Part shown: positions 24,967-33,522 of the stretch, piece after piece
How the letters are laid out: each line of letters opens with the position of its first letter
Numbering within the stretch: position 1 is the stretch's first letter
Source: a virus
Length of the DNA: 62,714 nt
Virus record (IMG/VR): IMGVR_UViG_3300010885_024601
Location: 1 to 62,714 of that record
Strand: one strand, 5' to 3'
The notes under the pieces: generated by a model
What the model was told of the DNA's origin: nothing
The model's input: the letters and a program-made list of their open reading frames with translations, nothing else
Database searches by the model: none
Position numbers and translations under genes: made by a program

Positions 24967-27204
24967 TTATCTCCGCCCATCGGGCCTGATTTCAATTCGT
25001 GGAACACCCAGCTGCCACGCCGTACCAAGGTCCTCAGATCCAACCCGAAACGCCATTTGGCGGCCACGGATTCGGACATACACGTACTGGGTAAATTGCT
25101 GCACGTTGTAGTAGCGCTGCTCAGCGTAGTTGTTTGCGCTCACCACATCTGGGTAGTCCGCTGCCCCGTAATTAGCCCCGGGGTTTTGGCGAGGTCGAAC
25201 ACCAAACGTCACAACTGATTCAGCAGAGGTAGATCCGTCAAAAGTAACATCAGGGATGATGCGGTTTACAAACCCAAAATTGTGACCGTCACCAATGTCA
25301 AAGTCAGAAGACTGGCAGTAAGAGAGAATTGGGCTTGCTGGGCTTGTTGTGCCATCGTCGTTACCGGTCTCGTGGTATAAGAGTTGTCCGTTGTATCCGG
25401 CGGCCATAGGCACCGTACGCAAAGGACTGTCCAGCCAGTAAGTACGTGCCATGTTTCCGTAATACCACGTGTTCTCAAGGTAGTTAAAGATCACGTATCT
25501 ATCAACAGTGGTGTTGGGATTTGAAATTGTGCCCGTGCCGTCTGGTCCGGTGATAGAGCAATAAAACCACCAAACCTCGTTATAGCCTTCATTTGTCCCA
25601 GCAAAAAACTGATACGACTGTTGAGGATTAAGGTCCGTGAACACGTATTGACGCACAGTACAGGGAAGCGTCTCCACCCGCCCTGAATACATGTAGAACT
25701 TGTCAGTGCCCATCCAATAGGTCACGTTGTTTGCGGCGGCCACCACGTTTGGACCAGAGATTGATATGTTATCTGCCATGAGTTGGAAGCCCCAAACATA
25801 AGGGGGGCCTAAATACTGCATGGAATAGATAGCGGCATCCGTAAACACCAAGATTTCTTGACGTGCTTGAAAAGCTGTGATGATTACCGAGCCGTGGCTT
25901 AATCTGTAGTCACCCGCTTGATTGGTAATGGCAGGAATCCATGTGCCGTAATCTTCCTGATTCGACCAACGAATGTACATCGGGTCTTGCGCAACCAAAG
26001 ATGGAATGCTTGGGTCATTTGTGCCAAACGCAATTACAAAACGCGACGCATCGGACACCATGACCGTGTTGGCAACGGAGGGACAAGACGCATCTAATGC
26101 CACTCCACCTACCGTGGTTCCAGCGGCCATGACAACACCGCGATCAAAGACGTTTGGATCGGTGTTCACGTCCCAGTAATACAGGGCACCGCCACGGGGA
26201 TTAAAAATTAAGTTTTCGCCGTAGTTTGATTGGCTCCACAGGCGCAACTGCTGCCCAATGCCTCCGGAAGATACACCAGCTCCCCAGCCGGTCCAAGCCC
26301 CTGCTCCGGAGGTAATTACCTGAGTAACAGCGGCCCCGGTCAAATGAGCTGCCGCAGTTGAACCGTTTGCTCCGCGAACACAGCCGGTTAAAGTGTTCGT
26401 CGATTTTCCAGAATATGTGATGGACTCGGTGTCAATCACAATGGTGCCTGAAGTGGAAAAACTAGCAGCAGACGTAAGCACAATAGACGTCACAGAGCTG
26501 TTGATGCCGCCATTTAAAGTTGTCGCAGCCGAACCAGAAACAGAACCACCCCATGCGCCCGCACCCCAGCCAGTGGCCACCGTGTAAGTTGCCAAGCCCG
26601 TTGTAATTTGGTATCTAAAAGTTGCTGTACCCGTAGGACCGCCGGACGATGTGGCTGGAGAATTGACAGCAATATTGAATTGGTTACTGTTCAAGTACGT
26701 GAGTTGAAACTCTTTGTTTAGAGACGCAGCTGGAATACCGTTTACAGCGCCAACAACCCCAGAGATTGTTACAAAGTCCCCCGTCTGAGCGCCGTGGCCG
26801 GGAGCATTTACCGTTACAGTTGTTGACGCGTTTACAGTCGTGAACGACGTGCCCGTTATGGTTGTGCCCGAAGGATTGCGAAGTGGCGTGATGTCGTAAA
26901 ACAAACCATCAGCGCCGTTTTGAATGTAGTATTTTAAGTTTGTGCCAAGGCTTAAATAGTTGTTGCCTGCCAACGCAATCCAATTCCACATTGAACGACA
27001 GACCCCCCAATAAGAGCCAGTAGGTGGAGCAACAGAGATGCCGTTGTTGTAATACGTACCCGCGTCTTGTTGCCACCCACCTAGTTTCTCTGGAAGGCCA
27101 GAACGAAAACGAATTTTGTCGCAATCAAACCAGCCGCCCTCGTTTGAGAGTGTCGTGCCTTCACGGTTAATACCGGGGCGAAATTGAAGTTTCTGTAAGG
27201 GCAT
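24967..27204 (-). CDS. Tail nozzle/stabilization-type virion protein with FCCH-like domain
   Basis: 745 residues. MPLQKLQFRPGINREGTTLS and GGWFDCDKIRFRSGLPEKLGGW form a conserved N-terminus that I know from podovirus-like virion proteins placed like a tail nozzle or DNA-stabilization protein. Residues about 120-200 hold a beta domain (VTVNAPGHGAQTGDFVTISG) of the type annotated as FCCH-like, also seen in two other proteins here. A second inserted beta module (VTSIVLTSAASFSTSGTIVI) follows, then a beta-propeller-like C-terminal half rich in Trp and Tyr. Confidence 0.75.
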   Translation of the reverse strand: MPLQKLQFRPGINREGTTLSNEGGWFDCDKIRFRSGLPEKLGGWQQDAGTYYNNGISVAPPTGSYWGVCRSMWNWIALAGNNYLSLGTNLKYYIQNGADGLFYDITPLRNPSGTTITGTSFTTVNASTTVTVNAPGHGAQTGDFVTISGVVGAVNGIPAASLNKEFQLTYLNSNQFNIAVNSPATSSGGPTGTATFRYQITTGLATYTVATGWGAGAWGGSVSGSAATTLNGGINSSVTSIVLTSAASFSTSGTIVIDTESITYSGKSTNTLTGCVRGANGSTAAAHLTGAAVTQVITSGAGAWTGWGAGVSSGGIGQQLRLWSQSNYGENLIFNPRGGALYYWDVNTDPNVFDRGVVMAAGTTVGGVALDASCPSVANTVMVSDASRFVIAFGTNDPSIPSLVAQDPMYIRWSNQEDYGTWIPAITNQAGDYRLSHGSVIITAFQARQEILVFTDAAIYSMQYLGPPYVWGFQLMADNISISGPNVVAAANNVTYWMGTDKFYMYSGRVETLPCTVRQYVFTDLNPQQSYQFFAGTNEGYNEVWWFYCSITGPDGTGTISNPNTTVDRYVIFNYLENTWYYGNMARTYWLDSPLRTVPMAAGYNGQLLYHETGNDDGTTSPASPILSYCQSSDFDIGDGHNFGFVNRIIPDVTFDGSTSAESVVTFGVRPRQNPGANYGAADYPDVVSANNYAEQRYYNVQQFTQYVYVRIRGRQMAFRVGSEDLGTAWQLGVPRIEIRPDGRR

Positions 27205-27223
27205 GGCTGGATTTTCCCACGGA

Positions 27224-27691
27224 TTAAACGAATGGTCGAGTGCCTTGTTTATCGATAATCAGTTTGGACATTTTAGGCACATCACCAGCGTTTGTGGGGA
27301 TGGCGATATGGGTCCACCTGTCGAATTCTCGAATAATTTGTTGGTAGGTTAAATCGCTGGCAATGATGGCGCGAACCACCTCGTCGGGGGTCATGCCGGG
27401 TACTCGAATGTCAGCCGCGCACCCACGGCGATGGTCACTCTTGTTGCTCGAGCCCACAGCGTCATTCACCGCCTCAGAGCGAAATGCGCTGTTGACCATG
27501 ATAGGCTTGCCGCCCAAGACCGTCTTGACCTCCTCTAAGAAAGCCGCCAAGCGCGGTAGGTTGGCCACGGCATTGACCAAAACCTCTTTGCCGTCAATGA
27601 TGCACTTTTCCTGCTCGGTGGGAGTGTTGTCCAACGTGCGGTGGTCGGTGTGGGTCAGTTCTTCAAAGGTGAAGTGTTCACTCAGTTGCAT
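27224..27691 (-). CDS. M15 peptidase endolysin (L-alanyl/D-Ala peptidase type)
   Basis: 155 residues. The zinc peptidase motifs are visible: VNSAFRSEAVNDAVG, then SDHRRGCAADIRV (S-x-H-x-x-G-x-A-x-D) and a C-terminal WTHIAI with the last zinc His. The N-terminal HFTFEELTHTDHR is usual for phage M15A enzymes. It should cleave peptidoglycan cross-bridges or stem peptides at lysis. No signal peptide, so a holin is needed. It overlaps the small membrane gene upstream by 14 bases. Confidence 0.92.
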   Translation of the reverse strand: MQLSEHFTFEELTHTDHRTLDNTPTEQEKCIIDGKEVLVNAVANLPRLAAFLEEVKTVLGGKPIMVNSAFRSEAVNDAVGSSNKSDHRRGCAADIRVPGMTPDEVVRAIIASDLTYQQIIREFDRWTHIAIPTNAGDVPKMSKLIIDKQGTRPFV

Positions 27692-27923
27692 CGTTCTTCT
27701 CCATTACGTTGTTGATTTTGATTGCCGCCAACCAGCCGATGAAGCCACCAATGACGGTGGAGTAGGCTGGGGCAATGATGGGGAAAATGTCTTTGTTGTC
27801 GATCACTGCATTGGGCATGAATAGACCGCCCAAGAGCGTCAGCGTCATGGTCAACAGGATGAACGCCAGTGTGTATGTGATTACTGTGGCGAGATGAAGA
27901 ACTTCTCTTTGAAACGGTGTCAT
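27678..27923 (-). CDS. Two-span membrane protein, holin candidate
   Basis: 81 residues with two hydrophobic spans: residues about 12-36 (VITYTLAFILLTMTLTLLGG) and 51-68 (APAYSTVIGGFIGWLAAIKI), a short charged tail (NNVMEKNDATE) and no cleavable signal. It overlaps the M15 endolysin by 14 bases and the holin-like gene upstream by four. Position and topology suit a class II holin or antiholin. Confidence 0.75.
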   Translation of the reverse strand: MTPFQREVLHLATVITYTLAFILLTMTLTLLGGLFMPNAVIDNKDIFPIIAPAYSTVIGGFIGWLAAIKINNVMEKNDATE

Positions 27924-28375
27924 TTTTTACCTACCTTATCTGCGATTTTTTCCATAGTCCGACCACCGAAGTAGAAAGACATGACGAGCATCCCCCACTG
28001 CCCAAGCAGCTCCACGTAGGCGCCTCGAGTTTCCAAACCAAAGATCGAGGCAACAGCAAAACCACTGTAAGCAAACAAGAGGAATATCAACGTAGCTGGA
28101 CGGATATTCTTGGACAACCAAGAATCAGAAGACATGTCAGCCTTCAAACGTTCCGTCAGGTTATTCTGTTCTGTTTTGTAGAACTCCAGCTCTAGCTCTT
28201 GGAGTTTCTGGGCAGCAGCGGGGTCACCTGCAATGGCTTTAGCCACCGCCTCCACGCTATCTCCCACCCCAAGGCGAGTAGCAATGGCACTGACAGCAGC
28301 ACCCCCAAGAGGACCAGCAACAGCAGTTGCGAGAGTGGGCGCAATACCCTTGAGAAGACCGAGTAACTCATTCAT
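27920..28375 (-). CDS. Holin of the GTA/3TM type
   Basis: 151 residues from ATG 28375; a longer open frame to 28480 overlaps the upstream gene and lacks support. The N-terminal hydrophobic helix (IAPTLATAVAGPLGGAAVSA) is followed by an amphipathic helix with LQELELEFYKTEQNNL, the conserved SWLSKNIRPATLIFL motif with a span, and a final span (LLGQWGMLVMSFYFGGRTME). This is the order of 3TM holins found in gene-transfer-agent and phage lysis cassettes. Confidence 0.85.
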   Translation of the reverse strand: MNELLGLLKGIAPTLATAVAGPLGGAAVSAIATRLGVGDSVEAVAKAIAGDPAAAQKLQELELEFYKTEQNNLTERLKADMSSDSWLSKNIRPATLIFLLFAYSGFAVASIFGLETRGAYVELLGQWGMLVMSFYFGGRTMEKIADKVGKK

Positions 28376-28544
28376 CGCCTTTCCTTTCCGAAAGTTTTTG
28401 CTTGCGTTCAAGTTGCTCTGCACGTTGCAGAATGATCTCAGCTTTGCGGATTTGCTTGTCTGCGTACAACGCCAATGCAATTGAGAACCCCAACAGCACG
28501 ATTAAGCATGTGACGATTGCTACCCACAAATAAAACTCCTTCAT
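28368..28544 (-). CDS. Small membrane-anchored coiled-coil protein
   Basis: 58 residues from ATG 28544, overlapping the upstream stop (ATGA). One N-terminal span (LWVAIVTCLIVLLGFSIALA) is followed by a charged helix (KAEIILQRAEQLERKQKL). The topology matches an i-spanin (Rz-like) or a holin regulator, though it is shorter than most Rz proteins. It lies between the coiled-coil gene and the 3TM holin. Confidence 0.65.
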   Translation of the reverse strand: MKEFYLWVAIVTCLIVLLGFSIALALYADKQIRKAEIILQRAEQLERKQKLSERKGDE

Positions 28545-29275
28545 AGTGCTGAATACAACGCCGTTATCCACAGGCCCACCACTAGCATTACGACTGCGTA
28601 CCCTAGCTTGGCTATCAAAATCTGCTCGCGGTGCTCGTGTTGCCATGCGGTGTCTCGCTCTTGTTTGCGTTTCAACTCACGAGCAACTTCCTGCTCTTCC
28701 AAGATCTCATCCTGCTTTGCCAAGAATTCTGCGTACATCGCGCCCAAGCCCAGTGACTCAGGGGTTCCGTAGATCATAGACTGCTTAAGTTGTGCGGATA
28801 GTTGTTTCATTTGCCATTGAATTTCTATGCGATCAATCGCACTGTCGGCAACCTTCTCGGTAGTGAGAGCTTCTTCTTCAAGTTCCCGACAATGGATTTT
28901 GAGCTGGCGGATAGCCTCAAAATAAACTTTCAAATTCTCGCAAATCTCATGCACTGCACGAGCTTGAAACTCCTCGTAGGTTAGTTCTGGTTCTGGCTTG
29001 CGACTTGCCTTTTTCTCCACAGGCTTGGTTTCGATTGATTTTTTTTCCGCAGGAGCAGCAGTTGGATTCTGTTTCTCCACCACTCCAAAAAGGCTCTGTA
29101 TCCAAGCCCAAAGTCCAGTGACTTCTTTGTAAATTGCTTTAGCGTCAGCCACGCCGCCTTCGACTTGCTTTTTAAACTTGCCAATCTCGGCCTTGCCTTC
29201 AGAGAGCATTTGACAGCCAGCGCGGATAGCGCCGACCGCACTTTGAGCCATGAGTAAAAGAGAGATTGGGTCCAC
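28541..29275 (-). CDS. Coiled-coil protein with C-terminal membrane anchor
   Basis: 244 residues starting at GTG 29275, four bases after the previous stop. MDPISLLLMAQSAVGAIRAG is followed by helices, a Lys/Pro/Glu linker (residues about 70-95), a long coiled coil (about 95-215) and a C-terminal span (LGYAVVMLVVGLWITALYSA). It starts the lysis cassette. A C-tail-anchored coiled coil could bridge membrane and wall at lysis, or belong to the virion; I do not recognise the family. Confidence 0.65.
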   Translation of the reverse strand: MDPISLLLMAQSAVGAIRAGCQMLSEGKAEIGKFKKQVEGGVADAKAIYKEVTGLWAWIQSLFGVVEKQNPTAAPAEKKSIETKPVEKKASRKPEPELTYEEFQARAVHEICENLKVYFEAIRQLKIHCRELEEEALTTEKVADSAIDRIEIQWQMKQLSAQLKQSMIYGTPESLGLGAMYAEFLAKQDEILEEQEVARELKRKQERDTAWQHEHREQILIAKLGYAVVMLVVGLWITALYSAL

Positions 29276-29278
29276 ATC

Positions 29279-29632
29279 TTACGCGGTTAGCTTGTATTTA
29301 GTTAGCAAATCCCACGCTTGGTCATACGTAATGTTGGGTGATGCTACGTCATCAACCCCGTCACCGCCACGGATGGCGTGGATACAGCAAAATATAGTTC
29401 CGGCTTGCAGCGCGGTGAACTGATGTGTAATGCCTTTTGGGGTGACGATAAGGTGTGGGGCGGTAAATTCTTCTTCGCCGTTGTCGTGCTTCATCAACAC
29501 TTTGCCGGTGGCTAAAAGCGTGATGTGGTCAAACGTATGCGCATGTCCATCGTGAGTGTCACCAACTTCGTGAAAATAGTGCATTTTGACAAACACGTTG
29601 TCAACAAGCTTTAGGTCTGTTGCAGGCTTCAT
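29279..29632 (-). CDS. Small cupin-fold protein
   Basis: 117 residues from ATG 29632. Cupin motif 1 is THDGHAHTFDHITLLATGKV with the H-x-H pair and a following His; motif 2 is APHLIVTPKGITHQF, again with His. These His residues would bind a metal inside a single beta barrel. The C-terminal helix NITYDQAWDLLTKYKL is outside the core. Cupins beside fibre genes may modify sugars or act as small virion proteins; substrate cannot be told. It overlaps the next gene by four bases. Confidence 0.82.
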   Translation of the reverse strand: MKPATDLKLVDNVFVKMHYFHEVGDTHDGHAHTFDHITLLATGKVLMKHDNGEEEFTAPHLIVTPKGITHQFTALQAGTIFCCIHAIRGGDGVDDVASPNITYDQAWDLLTKYKLTA

Positions 29633-29979
29633 AAACGAGTAACCCCTGTAAATGTTGATGGCGTTACATCTATCCATGTTCCAGACTGCTCATCTAGATT
29701 GAACATCTTGCCTTCTTGCACCGGCTGTGGTGGTATAAATGCATCAAGTTGAGAACTATAAGAATAACCAATGCCAGCAAAGTTTTTCCTAAATGGCGTA
29801 CCCCCCAGCAAGTGAACATTGCCTTGCGTGTTGTAGCTGGTTTGCAACCACACAGTATCAGCGCCAAATAAACGCTTGCAAAAATCGACGCCAGCTTCTT
29901 CTGTTGGGGCCATATCTTCTGCAATAACAATTACTTTAATCACCGTGTTATCCGCATTAAGCTGTGCAAAGTGCGCCAT
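29629..29979 (-). CDS. Conserved fibre-adjacent phage protein
   Basis: 116 residues from ATG 29979 (MAHFAQLNADNTVIKVIVIA). The middle has FCKRLFGADTVWLQTSYN and LGGTPFRKNFAGIGYSYSSQ, a pattern I know from many environmental phages and cyanophages, always small and near tail or fibre genes, with no proven role. The start codon overlaps the stop of the Gly-rich fibre gene. Confidence 0.75.
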   Translation of the reverse strand: MAHFAQLNADNTVIKVIVIAEDMAPTEEAGVDFCKRLFGADTVWLQTSYNTQGNVHLLGGTPFRKNFAGIGYSYSSQLDAFIPPQPVQEGKMFNLDEQSGTWIDVTPSTFTGVTRL

Positions 29980-30845
29980 CACACGAACCTCCATTCAATA
30001 ACCACAATACCACTGCCGCCAGCAGCTCCCGTTCCAAGACCTACGCCCCCGCCCCCGCCGCCCGTGTTTGCCGTACCTGCGGTCGCATTGTTAGCATATC
30101 CGCCAGTGCCCCCGCCACCAGAGCCGCCGGTTCCTTGATAAGACCCGCTACTTGAATAACTAGAACCGCCACCACCGCCACCGCCATAAGTGCTGCCCGT
30201 ATGCGGCACGCTACCCGCTGACGTTACAAAACCATCACCGCCATTGCCAGCTTTGTATAGAAGTGTGGCGCTTGCGTTTTGTCCATTTGGGGTGACTGCT
30301 TTGTTTCCCCCGCCCCCGCCACCAACGTAAACATCGCTGCCTTTGCCAAGAGGGTAAAAAGCACCATTGCCACCTTTGCCTGCATAAGTCCCACCACCAG
30401 CAGCTCCGGTCAAGAAATATGCACTACCACCTCCGCCGCCTCCGCCAGAAGCTGCGGCTTGACTTGAATTTGCTGCACGTCCGCCGCGCGCAGCAGTAGC
30501 TTTCCCACCAGAAATAGAAGACAAATTTCCATAACTTCCCGGAGTCCCCCCCGCGCCCACTGTAACTGTAAAGGTTATGCCAACATCAGCTTCTGTAAAT
30601 GTTGGGGTTACGTATTCAACAGCACCCGCGCCGCCGCCACCGCCGCCACCGTAGCCGCCGCCAGCACCGCCACCGACCAGAAAAGCGTTCATAAAATTAA
30701 CGCCGGACTGCCCAAGGCCGGTAATCGTGAACGTGCCAGAGCCTGTAAACGTGGCAACTGCATATCCAAAAAACGTGCTTAACGTAGCCCCAGAGGTCGT
30801 AACCTGCATGAACGAGGAGCCAAAAGATTTGGTAGCAGCAAACAT
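29979..30845 (-). CDS. Glycine-rich adhesin-type tail fibre tip protein
   Basis: 288 residues. A beta-type N-terminus (ATFTGSGTFTITGLGQSGVN) leads to LVGGGAGGGYGGGGGGGAGA and several more Gly runs, ending with GGSGIVVIEWRFV. Long Gly-rich strands of this type form polyglycine-II bundles in phage receptor-binding tips. It has no chaperone or enzyme motif. Sitting at the end of the fibre genes, it probably sets host contact. Confidence 0.75.
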   Translation of the reverse strand: MFAATKSFGSSFMQVTTSGATLSTFFGYAVATFTGSGTFTITGLGQSGVNFMNAFLVGGGAGGGYGGGGGGGAGAVEYVTPTFTEADVGITFTVTVGAGGTPGSYGNLSSISGGKATAARGGRAANSSQAAASGGGGGGGSAYFLTGAAGGGTYAGKGGNGAFYPLGKGSDVYVGGGGGGNKAVTPNGQNASATLLYKAGNGGDGFVTSAGSVPHTGSTYGGGGGGGSSYSSSGSYQGTGGSGGGGTGGYANNATAGTANTGGGGGGVGLGTGAAGGSGIVVIEWRFV

Positions 30846-30853
30846 ATAACCCC

Positions 30854-32482
30854 TTACGCGGCGTAGTTCAGGCCACCAACCGCGCCGTACCAGCTTGTGC
30901 CATCGCTAAAGAAAGACAACATACAAACAGAGTTTGCAGTCAATGTAAGCGATGGCTGTACACCTCCGGGCCAGTAAAGGTTATACGTAACTGGCGCTGA
31001 AAGAGTAACAGACCTGTTCCCTGTGCCATCTTGCTTAACCATCAGCACAAAAGACTTTCCAGCTCCAACGACAGGCAAGGTAATGGTAATGTTTCCTGTG
31101 ACTGTAATTCGTTGCACCGTTCCGTTTGCCAAGTCAAGCCCGATATTTGAGCCAGTCGAAGCAGAATACAGCGTCTCTACGTAGTTTGTCACCGTTGGGT
31201 TGGTCAGTGCGGGTGTGGTTCCAAACACCAATGCGCCAGTGCCTGTTTCGCCAGTCACAGCAGCCGCCAAGTTTGCCGAAGATGGAGCGCCCAAAAAAGT
31301 CGCAACCCCAGTACCCAACCCAGACACCCCAGTTGAGATTGGCAGGCCCGTAGCGTTGGTCAAAGTGGCTGAAGTTGGAGTTCCAAGAATAGGCGTTACA
31401 AGCGTTGGGCTGGTAGCAAATACGTTAGCGCCTGTGCCTGTCTCATCTGTCAGTGCTGCGGCTAAGTTGGCAGAAGATGGTGTGGCTAAGAATGTGGCAA
31501 CCCCAGTACCCAGCCCAGATACACCAGCTGAGATTGGCAGACCCGTAGCATTTGTCAGCGTACCAGAAGAAGGAGTGCCCAAAGCACCTCCGTTCAGTAC
31601 GGGAGCGCCAGCAGTGCCTACGTTTACCGCCAGAGCAGTGGCTACACCTGTACCAAGACCAGATACACCAGTTGAGATTGGCAGACCCGTAGCATTTGTC
31701 AGCGTGCCAGAAGAAGGAGTGCCCAACACGCCGCCGTTTACCACGGGAGCGCCAGCAGAACCTACGTTTACCGCTAAAGCAGTAGCAACGCCTGTACCTA
31801 ATCCAGAAATGCCCGTAGATACGGGTAAACCCGTAGCGTTAGTCAGTGTGCCCGAAGCAGGCGTGCCCAAAGCACCTCCGTTCAGTACGGGAGCGCCAGC
31901 AGAACCAACGTTGACTGCCAAAGCTGTGGCTACGCCTGTACCCAGCCCAGACACCCCAGTTGAAATAGGCAGACCCGTTGCATTCGTCAACGTGCCCGAG
32001 GCAGGCGTGCCCAAGGCTGGGGTTGTAAATGAGGGGCTGGTTAAATGAGTGTTTTGCTGAGCAAAGTTTGTGCCGTCGCTCCAAATCGTCATTACCTTGC
32101 CAGCAGGAATGGCCACGCCCGTGCCTGCCGCAGTGGTGTTACCAATGACGGTCGAGTTGTAAATCGTAGCTACGTAGCTGGAAGCGTTGTAGATCGTGTA
32201 CTGCTTAGACGCAGGAGGCGCGTAGACAGCAAAGTTTGCAGTGGTTGTTGTGGTCAATGCAAGGGCTGAATGCACCGACTGGTTTTCCGCGGCAATCGTA
32301 GACGCCCCGTTGATGTAAGTGAGCGCTTGATTAGCGGAGGTCACAGACACCGAGACGTACCCAGCAATAGCCTGCTCAAGAACGTAGGCCAAGTTGTTGT
32401 TGGTCGTTGAACCCCAAATACCAGCTTGGTCGCCCGTGCCGATAAGTTCAATGCGTAAATCTGGTGAGTAGGAGCTTGACAT
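30854..32482 (-). CDS. Repetitive tail fibre protein
   Basis: 542 residues. The N-terminus (YSPDLRIELIGTGDQAGIWG, then STTNNNLAYVLEQAI) is a widespread phage fibre attachment motif. Residues about 157-429 are built from five repeats starting LGTPxSGTLTNATGLPIS; the first three are 48 residues, the next two about 65. The C-terminal domain (VTNYVETLYSASTGSNIGLD) is beta-rich and ends in GAVGGLNYAA. A trimeric fibre shaft with an N-terminal virion anchor is likely. Confidence 0.85.
   Translation of the reverse strand: MSSSYSPDLRIELIGTGDQAGIWGSTTNNNLAYVLEQAIAGYVSVSVTSANQALTYINGASTIAAENQSVHSALALTTTTTANFAVYAPPASKQYTIYNASSYVATIYNSTVIGNTTAAGTGVAIPAGKVMTIWSDGTNFAQQNTHLTSPSFTTPALGTPASGTLTNATGLPISTGVSGLGTGVATALAVNVGSAGAPVLNGGALGTPASGTLTNATGLPVSTGISGLGTGVATALAVNVGSAGAPVVNGGVLGTPSSGTLTNATGLPISTGVSGLGTGVATALAVNVGTAGAPVLNGGALGTPSSGTLTNATGLPISAGVSGLGTGVATFLATPSSANLAAALTDETGTGANVFATSPTLVTPILGTPTSATLTNATGLPISTGVSGLGTGVATFLGAPSSANLAAAVTGETGTGALVFGTTPALTNPTVTNYVETLYSASTGSNIGLDLANGTVQRITVTGNITITLPVVGAGKSFVLMVKQDGTGNRSVTLSAPVTYNLYWPGGVQPSLTLTANSVCMLSFFSDGTSWYGAVGGLNYAA
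31196..32014 (-). repeat. Coding repeats of 144 bases in a tail fibre gene
   Basis: Three tandem 144-base units (48 residues each) followed by two longer related units of about 195 bases. Each begins LGTPxSGTLTNATGLP and contains SGLGTGVAT. Third-position differences between units show that they are not fresh copies, though residues are almost constant. Confidence 0.85.
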
Positions 32483-32490
32483 GGTTTTCC

Positions 32491-33522
32491 TTATTCAGCG
32501 GTAGGCACATCGCCCCACCCCGGAGTTTGCCCGTCATTGACGTTATTCCAAGTTGTGCTCTGGGCATTGTTAATATTTTGCCACGTTGTTGACTGGGCCG
32601 TGTTTAACTGCGCCCACCCCGACGTTTGTGCGTCGTTGACATTTTGCCACGTGACAGTCTGGCTGTCATCAATAATTTCCCACAAGAAGCGGGCCAGAAT
32701 TGTGTCAGCACTTTGCGCATTTTCAGAAACTGCTGACAAAAATGCCGCAGAAGCAATAAGGGTGTCGAGCGCGTTAGTTATCTCTAGGACCGCAGCCCCA
32801 AAGGTAGACGGAGCCACCAAGGCAGCATCAGCGACCAACACGGCTTCAAGAATGGTCGCGGCAAACCCAATTGTGGATACGTTTGTCTCTGATCCGGCAG
32901 CGGCCTCGATAATGCTCACCAATAGATTCAACTGAGAAACAGTCGTTTCCGTTGCAGAAACAGTCTCGGCAAGGGCCGCGTTTAACACCCCTAAAGCAGC
33001 TGCTGTTTCCGCTGCCAAAGCAGTCTCGAGGTTTATTGCCGAAAACGTACTGGCGGCAACAAGCACGGAATCAGTGGCCGTGGCGTACTCAGCAATTTGA
33101 GTGCTAAAGGAGGGGATACCAAAAACAGAGTCAGTGGCAAACGCTGACTCGTCAACCTGAGTGTTAAAAGAAGGAACCCCAAAAACAGAGTCAGATGCAA
33201 ACGCCGACTCATTAACTTGCGTGCTAAAAGACGGAACTCCAAAAACAAAGTCAGAGGCAAACGCCGACTCGTCAACCTGCGTGCTAAAAGACGGAACCCC
33301 AAAAACAGAGTCAAAGGCAGATGCCGACTCGTCAACCTGCGTGCTAAAGAGCGGAACCCCAAAAATAGCGTCATTGGCCGAGGCAAGCTCAGTGATCTGT
33401 GCATTTAGTTCACCCCCAACCGATACCGTGTCTGTCGCCGTAGCGGATTCAACAATAGACGGGTAAAGAAACTCCCCTACCGTTGAAAACGACGTTGACG
33501 ATATGGGGTTAAGGCCAAACAT
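32491..33522 (-). CDS. Repeat-rich fibre-associated protein
   Basis: 343 residues in three parts. Residues about 35-155 are 20-residue repeats of the form SFSTQVDESAFASDSVFGVP. A middle helical/beta part (about 155-285) varies the same ESAxAxD theme (EAAAGSETNV, ENAQSADTIL). The end (about 286-343) has short Trp repeats (TWQNVNDAQTSGWAQLNTA). No family is recognised. Its place among fibre genes and its repeat form suggest a fibre or adhesin component. Confidence 0.7.
   Translation of the reverse strand: MFGLNPISSTSFSTVGEFLYPSIVESATATDTVSVGGELNAQITELASANDAIFGVPLFSTQVDESASAFDSVFGVPSFSTQVDESAFASDFVFGVPSFSTQVNESAFASDSVFGVPSFNTQVDESAFATDSVFGIPSFSTQIAEYATATDSVLVAASTFSAINLETALAAETAAALGVLNAALAETVSATETTVSQLNLLVSIIEAAAGSETNVSTIGFAATILEAVLVADAALVAPSTFGAAVLEITNALDTLIASAAFLSAVSENAQSADTILARFLWEIIDDSQTVTWQNVNDAQTSGWAQLNTAQSTTWQNINNAQSTTWNNVNDGQTPGWGDVPTAE
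33061..33420 (-). repeat. Six tandem 60-base coding repeats
   Basis: The sequence repeats with an exact 60-base period for about six units; the four central units (33121-33360) are very similar and the outer ones degenerate. Each codes for a 20-residue unit (SFSTQVDESAFASDSVFGVP type). The near identity at DNA level suggests recent expansion or homogenisation. Confidence 0.9.

Noticed and set aside
33061-33420. Regular 60-base repeats as a CRISPR array
   Set aside because: The repeats are contiguous, without spacers, and lie in frame within a long coding sequence.
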